64,000 bases of DNA. It comes from Gordonia sp. PDNC005. Lineage in GTDB: Bacteria > Actinomycetota > Actinomycetes > Mycobacteriales > Mycobacteriaceae. The notes beneath the pieces are model-generated. The model saw nothing but the letters and a program-made list of their open reading frames with translations. It searched no databases and was not told the DNA's origin. A program made the translations under genes and the position numbers. The stretch lies in NCBI RefSeq assembly GCF_016919385.1, contig NZ_CP070351.1, positions 3,162,001-3,226,000 on the forward strand, written 5' to 3'. Shown here piece after piece: positions 9,447 through 18,125 of the stretch (position 1 is its first letter; each line of letters begins with the position of its first letter).

Positions 9447-10064
9447 ATGGGCTTTTATTCGGAGCGGGTGCTGCCGCGGATCATCACGAAGACGTGCGGG
9501 ATGCCTGCGATGGACAAACTGCGTCGCGCCGCGTGCGAGCCGTTGTCGGGTCACGTCGTGGAGATCGGGTTCGGTTCGGGTTTCAACGTCGGCCAGTACC
9601 CGGATTCGGTGCGGCGGGTGTCGGCGATCGAGCCGAGCGACGGCGGATGGGCACTCGCTCGCGCGCGTGTCGCGTCGTCGACGATTCCGATCGACCGCGC
9701 GGGACTCGACGGTCAGCGGCTCCCGTTCGACGATGACACGTTCGACGCCGCGCTATCGACGTTCACTCTCTGCACGATTCCCGACCTGCCCGCGGCGCTC
9801 GCCGAACTGCGCCGCGTGGTCCGGCCCGGCGGTGTGTTCGCATTCCTCGAGCACGGGACCGCACCCGACGACGGCGTACGGCGTTGGCAGCGCCGACTCG
9901 AACCTGTTCAGAAGAGACTCGGCGGCGGGTGTCACCTGACGCGCGACATCCCGTCGACGATCGCCGACGCCGGCTGGGACGTCACCGCTGTCGACGCGTT
10001 CTACGCCAAGGCCTCCCCGAAACCGTTCGGCGCGTTTGTGATCGGCTCCGCCAGCAACCCCTGA
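9447..10064 (+). CDS. Class I SAM-dependent methyltransferase
   Basis: 205 residues of the methyltransferase type 11 fold: SAM motif [13 protein letters not shown] around residues 37-49, acidic segment AIEPSD, and [18 protein letters not shown] with motif [16 protein letters not shown]. The substrate cannot be told; related proteins include phospholipid and quinone methyltransferases. It is followed after about 56 nt by an enoyl-reductase-like gene and an acyltransferase on the same strand, which hints at modification of a lipid. Confidence 0.85.
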   Translation: MGFYSERVLPRIITKTCGMPAMDKLRRAACEPLSGHVVEIGFGSGFNVGQYPDSVRRVSAIEPSDGGWALARARVASSTIPIDRAGLDGQRLPFDDDTFDAALSTFTLCTIPDLPAALAELRRVVRPGGVFAFLEHGTAPDDGVRRWQRRLEPVQKRLGGGCHLTRDIPSTIADAGWDVTAVDAFYAKASPKPFGAFVIGSASNP

Positions 10065-10120
10065 TCCGTGCCATGCCGAGCTCGCACCCTTCGTCACACA
10101 TGTCGACTAGCCTCGTATCC

Positions 10121-11371
10121 ATGAGTCGCGAATTCGACGTCGTCGTCTTCGGAGCCACGGGCTTCGTCGGCGAGCTGACCGCCCGTTACCTCGCCCAGCA
10201 CGCGCCGTCCAACACCCGCATCGCGCTTGCCGGGCGTTCGGAGACCAAGCTCGCAGCGGTTCGGCGCAGGCTCGGTGAGAACGCGTCGGGTTGGCCGCTG
10301 ATCGTCGCCGACTCGCAGGCGCCGTCGTCGCTCGACTCGATGTGTGCACGCACTCAGGTGGTGTGCACCACCGTCGGCCCGTACTTGAAGTACGGCGAGA
10401 ACCTGGTGATCGCGGCCGCGACCGCCGGGACCGACTACGTCGACCTCACCGGCGAGGTGCCGTTTGTGCGTTTCGCCATCGACAAGGCCGACGACACTGC
10501 TCGTGCGACCGGCGCGCGCATCGTCAACGCGTGCGGGTTCGACTCCATCCCGTCCGACATCGGCGCCTACCTGCTGTACCGCCAGATCACCGAAGACGGC
10601 GAAGGCGAGATGACCGACACGACGATGGTCCTGACGTCCATGCGAGGCGCGGCTTCCGGCGGCACGATCGACTCGGTGCGCGTGATCACCGATCAGGCGA
10701 AGGACGCGCAGACTCGTCGCCTGCTCCTGAATCCGCAGTCCCTGTCCGGTGGACCCGGAGAGACACCGCGGGCCGGCATCAACTCCGAGCCGAGCGACAT
10801 CTCACCGGTGGACGCACGCAAAGTCGACAAGTCACTCCGCGGCACTTTGGCGCCGTTCTTCATGGCCTCCTTCAACACACGCATCGTGCGACGCTCGAAC
10901 GCCCTGCGCGACGGCGCCTACGGTGACGGCTTCCGTTACCAGGAGACCATGGCGGTCGGCAGCATCCCAGGCCTGTCCGCAGTCCTCGCGGGAGCGGTGT
11001 CGGTGGGTACCGGACTGTTCCTCGGCGCGATGAGCCTGCGTCCCACTCGCAAAGTGCTCGACTGGGTGCTGCCGAAGCCCGGCGAAGGCCCGAACGAGAA
11101 GTCGCGCGAGGCCGGTCATTTTGTCACCCAGACGTTCACGCAGACCACCACCGGCCGACGCTACCGCTCGCAGATGCGAGCGCACGGCGACCCCGGATAC
11201 AAGGCGACCGCCGTCATGCTGGGTGAGAGCGCGTTGGCGCTCGCCCTCGACCGCGACAAGCTGCCGGACCGCTCCGGTGTTCTCACCCCGAGCGTCGCCA
11301 TGGGAGACGCTCTCATCGAACGGCTGCGCGCCGCCGGTTTTGTCGTCGAGGCGCACCCGCTCGACGACTGA
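10121..11371 (+). CDS. Saccharopine dehydrogenase-like / trans-acting enoyl reductase family protein
   Basis: 416 residues. An N-terminal Rossmann fold with VVFGATGFVGELTARYLA (about residues 7-24), the segment TVGPYLKYGENLVIAA and NACGFDSIPSDIGAYL place it in the saccharopine dehydrogenase NADP-binding family that includes mycobacterial trans-acting enoyl reductases (Rv2449c/Rv2953 type). A hydrophobic stretch near 290-310 may be a membrane or interface helix. The ATG follows TAGCCT by 7 nt, a leaderless pattern. Its stop overlaps the start of the next gene by one base. The substrate is unknown; a lipid is likely by family. Confidence 0.82.
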   Translation: MSREFDVVVFGATGFVGELTARYLAQHAPSNTRIALAGRSETKLAAVRRRLGENASGWPLIVADSQAPSSLDSMCARTQVVCTTVGPYLKYGENLVIAAATAGTDYVDLTGEVPFVRFAIDKADDTARATGARIVNACGFDSIPSDIGAYLLYRQITEDGEGEMTDTTMVLTSMRGAASGGTIDSVRVITDQAKDAQTRRLLLNPQSLSGGPGETPRAGINSEPSDISPVDARKVDKSLRGTLAPFFMASFNTRIVRRSNALRDGAYGDGFRYQETMAVGSIPGLSAVLAGAVSVGTGLFLGAMSLRPTRKVLDWVLPKPGEGPNEKSREAGHFVTQTFTQTTTGRRYRSQMRAHGDPGYKATAVMLGESALALALDRDKLPDRSGVLTPSVAMGDALIERLRAAGFVVEAHPLDD

Positions 11372-11928
11372 TGGACGTCCCCTCACTCGTCTCCGGCGAG
11401 TGGTACCTGGACAGTCCAGCGCTGCGCACGCTGCGTGACGAGTGCGGGACTGCGATGGACCGATTCAACGCGCTGGGCGCAGCCGACCACGCCGGCCGGG
11501 CCGCGATCCTGCGCGCGGCGTTCGCCGAGTTCGGCGATGACGCCGAAATCGTTCCGCGTCTGCGCTGCAGCTACGGGTTCAACATCCGAGTCGGACGAGG
11601 AACGTTTGTCAACGCTGACGCGTTCTTGATGGACGACGGCCCGATCACCCTCGGAGACCACGTCCGGATCGGCCCGTCCGCCGTCCTCGCCACCGCACTT
11701 CATCCGATCGACGACCACGCGCTTCGTCGCGAGGGCTGGGAGCGGACCGCCCCGATCGTCATCGGCGACAACTGTTGGCTCGGCTCGAACGTCACCGTTG
11801 GTCCGGGCGTCACGATCGGCCGGAACACTGTCGTCGGTGCGGGCAGTGTTGTCGTCCGCGACCTACCGGATCACGTCGTGGCCGTCGGGTCGCCCGCTGT
11901 CCCCATCCGGGAACTGCCGACCGAGTGA
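11371..11928 (+). CDS. Hexapeptide-repeat O-acetyltransferase (maltose/NodL-type)
   Basis: 185 residues with left-handed beta-helix hexapeptide repeats from about residue 65 onward (ADAFLMDDGPITLGDHVRIG, then GDNCWLGSNVTVGPGVTIG) and a catalytic-type histidine in the LHPIDDHALR region. This is the maltose O-acetyltransferase family, which moves acetyl from acetyl-CoA to sugars or related acceptors. Its ATG overlaps the TGA of the preceding gene (TGATG), implying translational coupling. It converges on the thioesterase gene. Confidence 0.88.
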   Translation: MDVPSLVSGEWYLDSPALRTLRDECGTAMDRFNALGAADHAGRAAILRAAFAEFGDDAEIVPRLRCSYGFNIRVGRGTFVNADAFLMDDGPITLGDHVRIGPSAVLATALHPIDDHALRREGWERTAPIVIGDNCWLGSNVTVGPGVTIGRNTVVGAGSVVVRDLPDHVVAVGSPAVPIRELPTE

Positions 11929-11974
11929 GAACTGGTGAACTGTCGCCGCTGTACGACGATATTTCACCAAACGA

Positions 11975-12631
11975 TCAGGCCTGGCCCGGCTTCAGTTCGA
12001 TGAAGAGTGCGTCCATGTCGGCGCAGAGGCGGTCGCCGTCGTGCAGGGTGCCCTTGACGAACAATTTGCGGCCGTCGCGGCGCTCGACCCAGGTACGCAG
12101 TGACAGTGTGGTCTCGAGTGGAGTGAGCGAACGGTAATTGACCGTCAGGTACGCCGTCCGGGAGACGCCGCCGATCTTCAGAGCAGCCGCCATACCCCCG
12201 AGGTCGTCGAACGCGACTGCGACGTGACCGCCGTGCGCGACCCCGTTGCCACCGAGATGGAATCGACGGAAGGTGACGGTCGCGTCGACCCCGTCGGGTC
12301 CGCCCGCACTGATCTCATACGGCGGCAGCGTGATGTTGCCGCGCGACGGAAGGTCGATGCGGGTGCCGGACGGGCTCGTCCACTCGTCCACGAGCATCGT
12401 GTCGAGCTTCGCGTTGAGTTTGACGAGGTCTTCGATCACCTCGTCGGCCAACGCGTGGGTCGGGCTCGCGTATCGGACCTTGTCCATGAAGCTGCGGACC
12501 TGTTCGATCATGTCGCCGTACGTCGGGCCGCCGCGCTCCGTGGTCACCTGCAGGTCGGCGCGGAATCCGCCCTCGTGAGGCGAATCGTCCTTCGCCGGCA
12601 CGTTCCAGTCCTGCTTCGAGATGTCCGTCAT
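11975..12631 (-). CDS. PaaI/4HBT-type hotdog thioesterase
   Basis: 218 residues. The C-terminal half has the hotdog pattern GNGVAHGGHVAVAFDDLGG (near 145-163), with His-Gly-Gly and a downstream Asp typical of PaaI-type acyl-CoA thioesterases. The N-terminal 90 residues are an extra charged and helical part. The substrate is unknown. The ATG has TACGGT at 12638-12643, 6 nt upstream, suggesting a leaderless mRNA. Confidence 0.82.
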   Translation of the reverse strand: MTDISKQDWNVPAKDDSPHEGGFRADLQVTTERGGPTYGDMIEQVRSFMDKVRYASPTHALADEVIEDLVKLNAKLDTMLVDEWTSPSGTRIDLPSRGNITLPPYEISAGGPDGVDATVTFRRFHLGGNGVAHGGHVAVAFDDLGGMAAALKIGGVSRTAYLTVNYRSLTPLETTLSLRTWVERRDGRKLFVKGTLHDGDRLCADMDALFIELKPGQA

Positions 12632-12722
12632 CGTCTCACCGTATCCGCACGACTGAACGCCCCCGCCGTCGGCCGGTCATCACATCCCCATGAATCGGGC
12701 ACATAGGACGTCCGGTGCGGCA

Positions 12723-12728
12723 TATTCT
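12723..12728 (+). promoter_or_regulatory. Putative -10 box of the basic-protein gene
   Basis: TATTCT lies about 35 nt upstream of the ATG at 12763, leaving a short leader with a weak GAAGG ribosome site. No convincing -35 element is seen. Confidence 0.4.
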
Positions 12729-12762
12729 GTGCACCACAACAACTCTGGACGAAGGCTACGAC

Positions 12763-13263
12763 ATGTCGATCAAGAACATTCTCAGTGAATCGGACTACCG
12801 GCTCGTCCTCGCGACCGAAGACGACCAGATCGCGGATCTGTCTGAGCGCAAGCTCCTCAAACTCCATCGCCGCATCCGCCGGGCCCGCAACAAGCACGTC
12901 GGTCAGTATCGCCGCGCAGGAGCGGCGAAGGTGTCGAAGAAGGGCGCCCGGGGCCAGGCCAAGAAGGCGAACGTCAAGAGGGCCGAGCGTGCCGAGGTGT
13001 TCGAGGAGGCCCTGAGCCGAGTCAGTCGTAGGCTCGGCGTCGTCGCGCACGAGGCGGCCGAGGCGCTCAAGGCCGAACGTCTCGCGGCTGCCGCGGGTGG
13101 ATCCGCCGGTCCCGGCAAGGACGGAAAGAAGGGGTCGGGAAAGGTCTCATCGAAGGGCAAGGCCAAGGTCGACGACACGCGTGACAAGTCGGGCCGCAAG
13201 AAGTACGAGGCGTCGTCGATCGCACAGGGCAAGCGCCGGCAGGCCAAGCGTGACAAGCGCTGA
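12763..13263 (+). CDS. Lys/Arg-rich basic protein of unknown function
   Basis: 166 residues, extremely basic. Residues 1-55 look like a small helical domain (SEDYR-type start, then SERKLLKLHRRIRRARNKH). Residues 55-110 are helical with alternating charge, and 110-166 form a disordered Lys/Gly/Ser tail (GKDGKKGSGK, GKRRQAKRDKR). It resembles nucleic-acid-binding or ribosome-associated small proteins in composition. I do not recognise a named family; similar hypothetical proteins occur in Rhodococcus relatives as far as I recall. The ATG is chosen because the region upstream holds the promoter. It sits before menB. Confidence 0.75.
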   Translation: MSIKNILSESDYRLVLATEDDQIADLSERKLLKLHRRIRRARNKHVGQYRRAGAAKVSKKGARGQAKKANVKRAERAEVFEEALSRVSRRLGVVAHEAAEALKAERLAAAAGGSAGPGKDGKKGSGKVSSKGKAKVDDTRDKSGRKKYEASSIAQGKRRQAKRDKR

Positions 13264-13277
13264 CTAACCTGGAGTCC

Positions 13278-14225
13278 ATGACTTCGAACCCGTTCGACCC
13301 GACGCAGTGGAAGCCGGTCCCCGGCTTCTCCGACCTCACCGACATCACCTACCACCGCCACATCGGTGAGGGCCGGGCGAACGGGATCGTCCGCATCGCT
13401 TTCGACCGCCCCGAGGTCCGCAATGCGTTCCGCCCCCATACCGTCGACGAACTCTTCCGCACGTTCGACCACGCGCGTCGCTCCCCCGACGTCGGCACCG
13501 TTCTGCTCACGGGCAACGGCCCGTCGAGCAAGGACGGCGGGTGGGCGTTCTGCAGCGGCGGCGACCAGCGCATCCGCGGCCGCAGCGGCTACCAGTACGC
13601 GGCCAGCCACGACTCCGACGTCGCCGCCGCGACCGTCGACGGTGTGGACGAAGCGCGAGTGAAGGCCGAGGGAGGTCGTCTCCACATCCTCGAGGTCCAG
13701 CGGTTGATCCGTACCATGCCGAAGGTCGTCATCGCCGTGGTCAACGGTTGGGCGGCAGGCGGTGGCCACTCACTGCACGTGGTGGCCGATCTGACACTGG
13801 CGTCCCGAGAGCATGCTCGTTTCAAGCAGACTGACGCCGATGTGGGCAGCTTCGACGCCGGATACGGCAGCGCCTACCTCGCGAAGCAGGTCGGACAGAA
13901 GTTCGCCCGCGAGATCTTCTTCCTCGGCGAGGCGTACGACGCGGAGACGATGCACAAGATGGGCGCCGTGAACCGCGTCGTCGATCACGCCGAACTGGAG
14001 AACACCGCGATCGAGTGGGCTCGCGCCATCAACTCGAAGTCGCCGACCGCCCAGCGCATGCTGAAATTCGCGTTCAACCTCACCGATGACGGCTTGATGG
14101 GTCAGCAGGTGTTCGCGGGTGAGGCGACCCGCCTCGCGTACATGACGGACGAAGCCGTTGAAGGCCGTGACGCCTTCCTCGAGAAGCGCCCCCCGAACTG
14201 GGACGACTACCCGTACTACTACTAG
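13278..14225 (+). CDS. menB: 1,4-dihydroxy-2-naphthoyl-CoA synthase MenB
   Basis: 315 residues of the crotonase fold. It shows the oxyanion segment GWAFCSGGDQRIRG, the second oxyanion loop GWAAGGGHSLHVVAD and the MenB catalytic segment QTDADVGSFDAGYGSAYLA. It closes the ring of o-succinylbenzoyl-CoA. The start is preceded by TAACCT (13265-13270) at 7 nt, with GGAG between, so the mRNA is probably leaderless or nearly so. Length matches the M. tuberculosis enzyme. Confidence 0.96.
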   Translation: MTSNPFDPTQWKPVPGFSDLTDITYHRHIGEGRANGIVRIAFDRPEVRNAFRPHTVDELFRTFDHARRSPDVGTVLLTGNGPSSKDGGWAFCSGGDQRIRGRSGYQYAASHDSDVAAATVDGVDEARVKAEGGRLHILEVQRLIRTMPKVVIAVVNGWAAGGGHSLHVVADLTLASREHARFKQTDADVGSFDAGYGSAYLAKQVGQKFAREIFFLGEAYDAETMHKMGAVNRVVDHAELENTAIEWARAINSKSPTAQRMLKFAFNLTDDGLMGQQVFAGEATRLAYMTDEAVEGRDAFLEKRPPNWDDYPYYY

Positions 14226-14263
14226 AGGCCGCCGCCCAAACGTCCGCCGGTCGCGCATCCGCT

Positions 14264-14315
14264 CATTTCGTCGACATCTGCTCACCTCCGGAGGTGAGCA
14301 GATGTCGATGAGATG
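14264..14315. repeat. Perfect 34-bp palindrome (extended to 52 bp) after menB
   Basis: 14273-14306 is a loop-less perfect palindrome (17-nt arms meeting at CCGG); another 9 nt on each side pair at 7 of 9. It lies at the convergent end of menB. Its arm motif GTGAGCAGATGTCG recurs as GTGAGCGGATGTCG at 26532-26545, so it belongs to a repeat family. Confidence 0.85.
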
Positions 14316-14420
14316 AACAGTTGGTCGGCGAAGTGAGCAGGAACCTCATCATCGCTTTATCCCCACCATGACTCGACGATAGCGAAACCGGCGATCCGAT
14401 TCCGCGGGTGTCAGAGGGTT

Positions 14421-14606
14421 TCAGAACCAAGGGATCTTGGCGAGGAGTCGGCCGATCCAGTCGAGGACGCCGAAGAGGCCGCGGCCGGGACGGGTGGACC
14501 TCACACGCTGTTCGTTCAGGTACACCACACACAGACCGCCGACAAGAACGACGACCGATGCGATGACCGCACCCGCGATCACCAACGCGAGGGCGGTGCT
14601 GGACAT
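14421..14606 (-). CDS. Small single-helix membrane protein
   Basis: 61 residues. One hydrophobic helix at about 5-29 (LALVIAGAVIASVVVLVGG) is followed by a basic segment and an amphipathic C-terminus ending LLAKIPWF. Its ATG overlaps the stop of the F420 oxidoreductase (TGATG), which argues that it is real and translationally coupled. Function unknown. Confidence 0.7.
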   Translation of the reverse strand: MSSTALALVIAGAVIASVVVLVGGLCVVYLNEQRVRSTRPGRGLFGVLDWIGRLLAKIPWF

Positions 14607-15664
14607 CAGCCGATAATCTCGGCGAGTTCCCGCATGCTCTCGACACGCTCGGCGTGAGTGTGGGCCGCAGGCGATGCGAGCAAGACCCCGACGTCGGCGC
14701 CACGGAACGCCTCGACACGCTCCTGCACATACGAGCGGGGACCGATCAAGCTCATCTTGCGGATCAGGTCGTCGGGCACCGCGGCCGCGGCCTCGTCCTT
14801 GCGTCCGTCCAAGTAGAGGTCTTGGACGAGCTTCGCCTCGTCGACGTAGCCGTAACGCTGCACCAGCGAGTTGTAGAAGTTCTTTCCGCGCGCGCCCATG
14901 CCGCCGATGTAGAGCGCGGCGTGGTGGCGGACTCCGTTGAGCGCGTTCTCCGCCGCGTCCTTGTCATCAGTGATGAGCGTCGACGTCTGGACGACGATCG
15001 ACAGGTCGCCCAACGACGGGTCGCGCTTCGCCTTGCCCGCCGCGAGCGCCGGGCCGAACGCCTCTTGGACGTACTCAGGATGGAAGAGGAAGGGCTGGAA
15101 CTCCTCGAACAGTTCCGCGGCCAGTTCGACGTTCTTCGGGCCGATCGCTGCGAGCAGCATCGGGATCTTCTCGCGGACCGGATGGTTGATGATCTTCAAC
15201 GGCTTGCCGAGACCCGAGCCGCCGTCCTCCTGCGTCAACGGCAGCTGGTAGTGCTTGCCGCGGTACTCCAGGCGTTCACGACGCCACACTTTGCGGCAGA
15301 TCTCCGCGTTCTCGCGGGCACGTCCAAGCGGGTAGTCGTACTTGACGCCGTGGAAGCCTTCGATCACCTGCGGGCCGGATGCGCCGATGCCGAGGATGGC
15401 GCGCCCGCCACTGATGTAATCCAGACCGGCGGCGGTCATCGCCAGATTGGTGGGCGTGCGCGAATACATCGGCAGGATGCCGGTCTGCAGTTCCATCGTC
15501 TCGGTTCGAGCCGCGATGTACCCGAGCTGACTGACCGCGTCGAAGCTGTACGCCTCCGGCACCGTCACCCGTCGCACGCCGACCGATTCGAAGTCGCGGA
15601 GATTCTCGATCGTCTCCCGGAAATCGCCCGCGTAGTTGATGGGCATGCCCAGCTTCAGCGTCAT
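14606..15664 (-). CDS. LLM-class F420-dependent oxidoreductase
   Basis: 352 residues with the luciferase-like monooxygenase TIM barrel: VPEAYSFDAVSQLGYIA, the conserved TGILPMYSRTP and GLDYISGGRAILGIGASGPQ segments. Members use coenzyme F420 for hydride transfer; the substrate is not evident. The internal ATG at 15664 (MTLKLGMPINY) is preferred over the upstream in-frame start at 15682 because family members begin close to this strand. It is divergent from pitA and coupled to a small membrane protein. Confidence 0.88.
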   Translation of the reverse strand: MTLKLGMPINYAGDFRETIENLRDFESVGVRRVTVPEAYSFDAVSQLGYIAARTETMELQTGILPMYSRTPTNLAMTAAGLDYISGGRAILGIGASGPQVIEGFHGVKYDYPLGRARENAEICRKVWRRERLEYRGKHYQLPLTQEDGGSGLGKPLKIINHPVREKIPMLLAAIGPKNVELAAELFEEFQPFLFHPEYVQEAFGPALAAGKAKRDPSLGDLSIVVQTSTLITDDKDAAENALNGVRHHAALYIGGMGARGKNFYNSLVQRYGYVDEAKLVQDLYLDGRKDEAAAAVPDDLIRKMSLIGPRSYVQERVEAFRGADVGVLLASPAAHTHAERVESMRELAEIIG

Positions 15665-15789
15665 GCCGCGATTCTTGCACACCGCCTCGAAGCCGGATCG
15701 GAGACGGGATCGGCTCCTCCGCCCCGGCGTCTCGTTAACCCACGCGACACCTCAGAGAAAGCTGAGCGTCAGCCAAGAGGCACGCGGTT

Positions 15790-15829
15790 GGTGAAGCACT
15801 CGGATCACGGTGGTGAACTTTACGTGAAT
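15790..15829 (+). promoter_or_regulatory. PHO-box-like direct-repeat array upstream of pitA
   Basis: Four 7-nt units spaced by exactly 4 nt (11-nt period): GGTGAAG (15790), CGGATCA (15801), GGTGAAC (15812), CGTGAAT (15823). Read on the other strand these are variants of GTTCACC, the actinobacterial PHO-box unit; units 1, 3 and 4 fit well and unit 2 is degenerate. The array ends 95 nt before the pitA start. RegX3, the phosphate-responsive regulator, is encoded in this window. Binding is inferred. Confidence 0.65.
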
Positions 15830-15924
15830 ACGCCGATGACTTTCGGAAACCGCCAGGTCAGACACCTCAAATCGGGTAACCACGAGTTGACGGGGCGTAC
15901 CGTTCGTCGCCCATAGTTATGCCC

Positions 15925-17154
15925 ATGACCGCAGAGATGATCATTCTTGTGCTGTTGATCGTCACAGCCCTGGGCTTCGACTTCACCAACGGCTTCCACG
16001 ACACCGGCAATGCCATGGCAACGTCCATCGCAACCGGCGCACTCAAGCCGAAGGTGGCCGTCGGCCTCTCGGCGATCCTGAACCTCGTCGGAGCATTCCT
16101 CTCCGTCGAGGTGGCGGCGACCATCACGAAGGACGTCCTCAAGATCCAGACGACGTCCGGCGACGCGAAGGGCGCCCTCATCGAAGGGCTCGACGCCAAC
16201 AAGGCGTTGATCATCATCTTCGCGGGCCTCATCGGCGCCATCCTCTGGAACCTCTTCACGTGGCTGTTCGGCCTACCGTCCAGCTCCTCGCACGCGCTGT
16301 TCGGCGGCCTGATCGGTTCCGGTCTCGCCGCACTGGGCACCACCGGCATCAACTGGCACGGCATCCTGGGCAAGATCATCGTCCCGGCCCTGTTCGCTCC
16401 GCTGATCGCCTGCGTCGTCGCCGCGGTCGGCACACTCCTCATCTACGCGATCACCAACGGCATGTCCGAAGCCAAGAAGGAGACCGGATTCCGTCGCGGC
16501 CAGGTCGCATCCGCATCGCTCGTCTCCCTCGCACACGGAACCGGCGACGCACAGAAGACGATGGGTGTCATCGCACTCGCCCTCATCGCCACCGGCCACC
16601 TCGACGCGGCATCGGTCTCGCACGGTCTCCCGATCTGGGTCGTCGTCACCTGCGCCTCGGCCATCGCACTCGGCACCTGGCTCGGCGGCTGGCGCATCAT
16701 CCGCACGCTCGGCAAGGGCCTCGTTGAGATCAAGGCGCCCCAGGGCATGGCGGCCGAGGCCTCGTCCGCGGCGATCATCCTGACCAGCTCGGCTGCGGGC
16801 ATGGCCCTCTCGACCACACACGTCGCCACGGGCTCGATCCTCGGTTCCGGTCTGGGCAAGAAGGGCGCCGAAGTCCGCTGGGGCGTCGCGGGCCGAATGG
16901 CCGTCGCCTGGGTCACCACCCTTCCGGCGGCAGCACTCGTCGGCGCGATCTGCTTCTGGATCGCCCACCTCATCGGCGGTGCGCCGGGCGCGATCGTCAT
17001 CTTCCTGATCCTCGCAGCGCTCTCCGGCTACATGTACTGGCGTGCACAGCAGCAGAAGGTCGACCACAGCAACGTCAACGCCGAGTGGGACACCGAGACC
17101 AACTCGGCCGTTCCCGCCGCAGACGACGCTCCGACGACCACCAACCAGGCCTGA
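15925..17154 (+). CDS. pitA: Low-affinity inorganic phosphate transporter, PiT family
   Basis: 409 residues with about ten hydrophobic segments. The duplicated PiT signature is seen as GFDFTNGFHDTGNAMA near the N-terminus and SLAHGTGDAQKTMG near the middle, plus LSTTHVATGSILGSG in the C-terminal half. It imports phosphate, usually as a metal-phosphate complex, with protons. Two ATGs lie 6 nt apart (15919, 15925); the second aligns with homologues. It leads a co-directional run pitA, small membrane protein, two DUF3349 genes and menE. Confidence 0.95.
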   Translation: MTAEMIILVLLIVTALGFDFTNGFHDTGNAMATSIATGALKPKVAVGLSAILNLVGAFLSVEVAATITKDVLKIQTTSGDAKGALIEGLDANKALIIIFAGLIGAILWNLFTWLFGLPSSSSHALFGGLIGSGLAALGTTGINWHGILGKIIVPALFAPLIACVVAAVGTLLIYAITNGMSEAKKETGFRRGQVASASLVSLAHGTGDAQKTMGVIALALIATGHLDAASVSHGLPIWVVVTCASAIALGTWLGGWRIIRTLGKGLVEIKAPQGMAAEASSAAIILTSSAAGMALSTTHVATGSILGSGLGKKGAEVRWGVAGRMAVAWVTTLPAAALVGAICFWIAHLIGGAPGAIVIFLILAALSGYMYWRAQQQKVDHSNVNAEWDTETNSAVPAADDAPTTTNQA

Positions 17155-17186
17155 GCGGCCGAGAAGTCTAGAAAAGGCTGCACCTC

Positions 17187-17459
17187 ATGGACATCATCTC
17201 CTCCATCACCAAGGTCCTCGCCGTCGGACTCATCCTCGGCGCAGGCCTCCCGGCCCTGTTTGCACTCGGCATGCGTGCCGAGGCTGCCGGCGAAGGAACT
17301 CTGCAGCGCCCGGCGAACCCGGCGCTGAAGTACCTCGGCTACGTCCTGATCGGCCTGACGGCCATCGTCATCGTCGTCGGAATCCTGTGGATCACCCGCC
17401 AGACGCTGAACTACTACTTCGACCTCAAGATCTTCCCCGACTTCGCGTACAAGAAGTGA
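17187..17459 (+). CDS. Two-helix membrane protein (Rv0544c-like)
   Basis: 90 residues with hydrophobic helices at about 8-28 and 47-69 and a short aromatic, basic C-terminus. It lies 32 nt after pitA and is conserved next to pitA and DUF3349 genes in mycobacteria, so it may assist phosphate transport, but the function is unknown. Confidence 0.8.
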   Translation: MDIISSITKVLAVGLILGAGLPALFALGMRAEAAGEGTLQRPANPALKYLGYVLIGLTAIVIVVGILWITRQTLNYYFDLKIFPDFAYKK

Positions 17460-17471
17460 GCTGACACGACC

Positions 17472-17783
17472 ATGGCACCCACACTCTTCGAGAACGTCGT
17501 CAACTGGATCCGCGCGGGCTACCCCGACGGTGTTCCCGCTGCCGACTATCCGCCCCTCCTTGCCCTGCTCACGCCAGTCCTGACCGAATCGGAGATCACC
17601 GATATCGTGCTCAAGCTCGCACTCGAACACGGTACCGAGAGCCCGGCGACCCCGGAACGCATCAAAGATGCGATCCACGCCGTCACCGAGCAGGCTCCGT
17701 CCGCGGAGGAACTCCGCCAGGTCTCGGCTCGTCTGGCCGCTGCCGGATGGCCGCTCGCCGTCTCCGTTCCGGCAAGCGAATAA
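17472..17783 (+). CDS. DUF3349 domain protein, first copy
   Basis: 103 residues. The core NVVNWIRAGYPDGVPAADYPP(L) type motif and the C-terminal VSARLAAAGWPL match DUF3349, a small helical domain known from M. tuberculosis Rv0543c. No enzymatic motif is visible. It is paralogous to the next gene. The ATG is 12 nt after the preceding stop. Confidence 0.88.
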   Translation: MAPTLFENVVNWIRAGYPDGVPAADYPPLLALLTPVLTESEITDIVLKLALEHGTESPATPERIKDAIHAVTEQAPSAEELRQVSARLAAAGWPLAVSVPASE

Positions 17784-17792
17784 TCAACCGCC

Positions 17793-18125
17793 ATGGAACG
17801 CCATTCGTTTCTCTCCACGATCCGGACCTGGCTGCGCGCCGGGTACCCGGAAGGCGTGCCGCAGAGCGATTACGTTCCACTCTTCGCGCTGCTGCGTCGC
17901 CAGTTGAGCGAAGAGGAGATCCGGCAGGTGGCGATCGACATGATCGCCGACAGCGAAGTCGAGACGATCAACCGCGTCGACGTGGGAGTCGAGATCTCCA
18001 AGGTCACCGACGAACTCCCCCGTGACGAAGACGTCGCTCGGGTCCGCACCACACTCGAAGCGGCGGGCTGGCCGTTCGACGACGCCCCGTTCTCATCGAC
18101 AGACAGCCCGGAGGACAAGCCCTGA
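17793..18125 (+). CDS. DUF3349 domain protein, second copy
   Basis: 110 residues, paralogue of the preceding gene: TIRTWLRAGYPEGVPQSDYVP and VRTTLEAAGWPF repeat the same two blocks. The C-terminus adds a Ser/Asp-rich tail. Its last bases contain the ribosome site GGAGG used by menE, and its TGA overlaps the proposed CTG start of menE. Function unknown. Confidence 0.88.
   Translation: MERHSFLSTIRTWLRAGYPEGVPQSDYVPLFALLRRQLSEEEIRQVAIDMIADSEVETINRVDVGVEISKVTDELPRDEDVARVRTTLEAAGWPFDDAPFSSTDSPEDKP

Noticed and set aside
8341..9939. 532-codon plus-strand frame across menD and the methyltransferase gene
   Set aside because: It is out of frame with the methyltransferase and antisense to menD; the composition is Arg/Gly-rich without motifs.
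14654..15916. 420-codon plus-strand frame opposite the F420 oxidoreductase
   Set aside because: Antisense shadow; the oxidoreductase has clear family motifs on the other strand.
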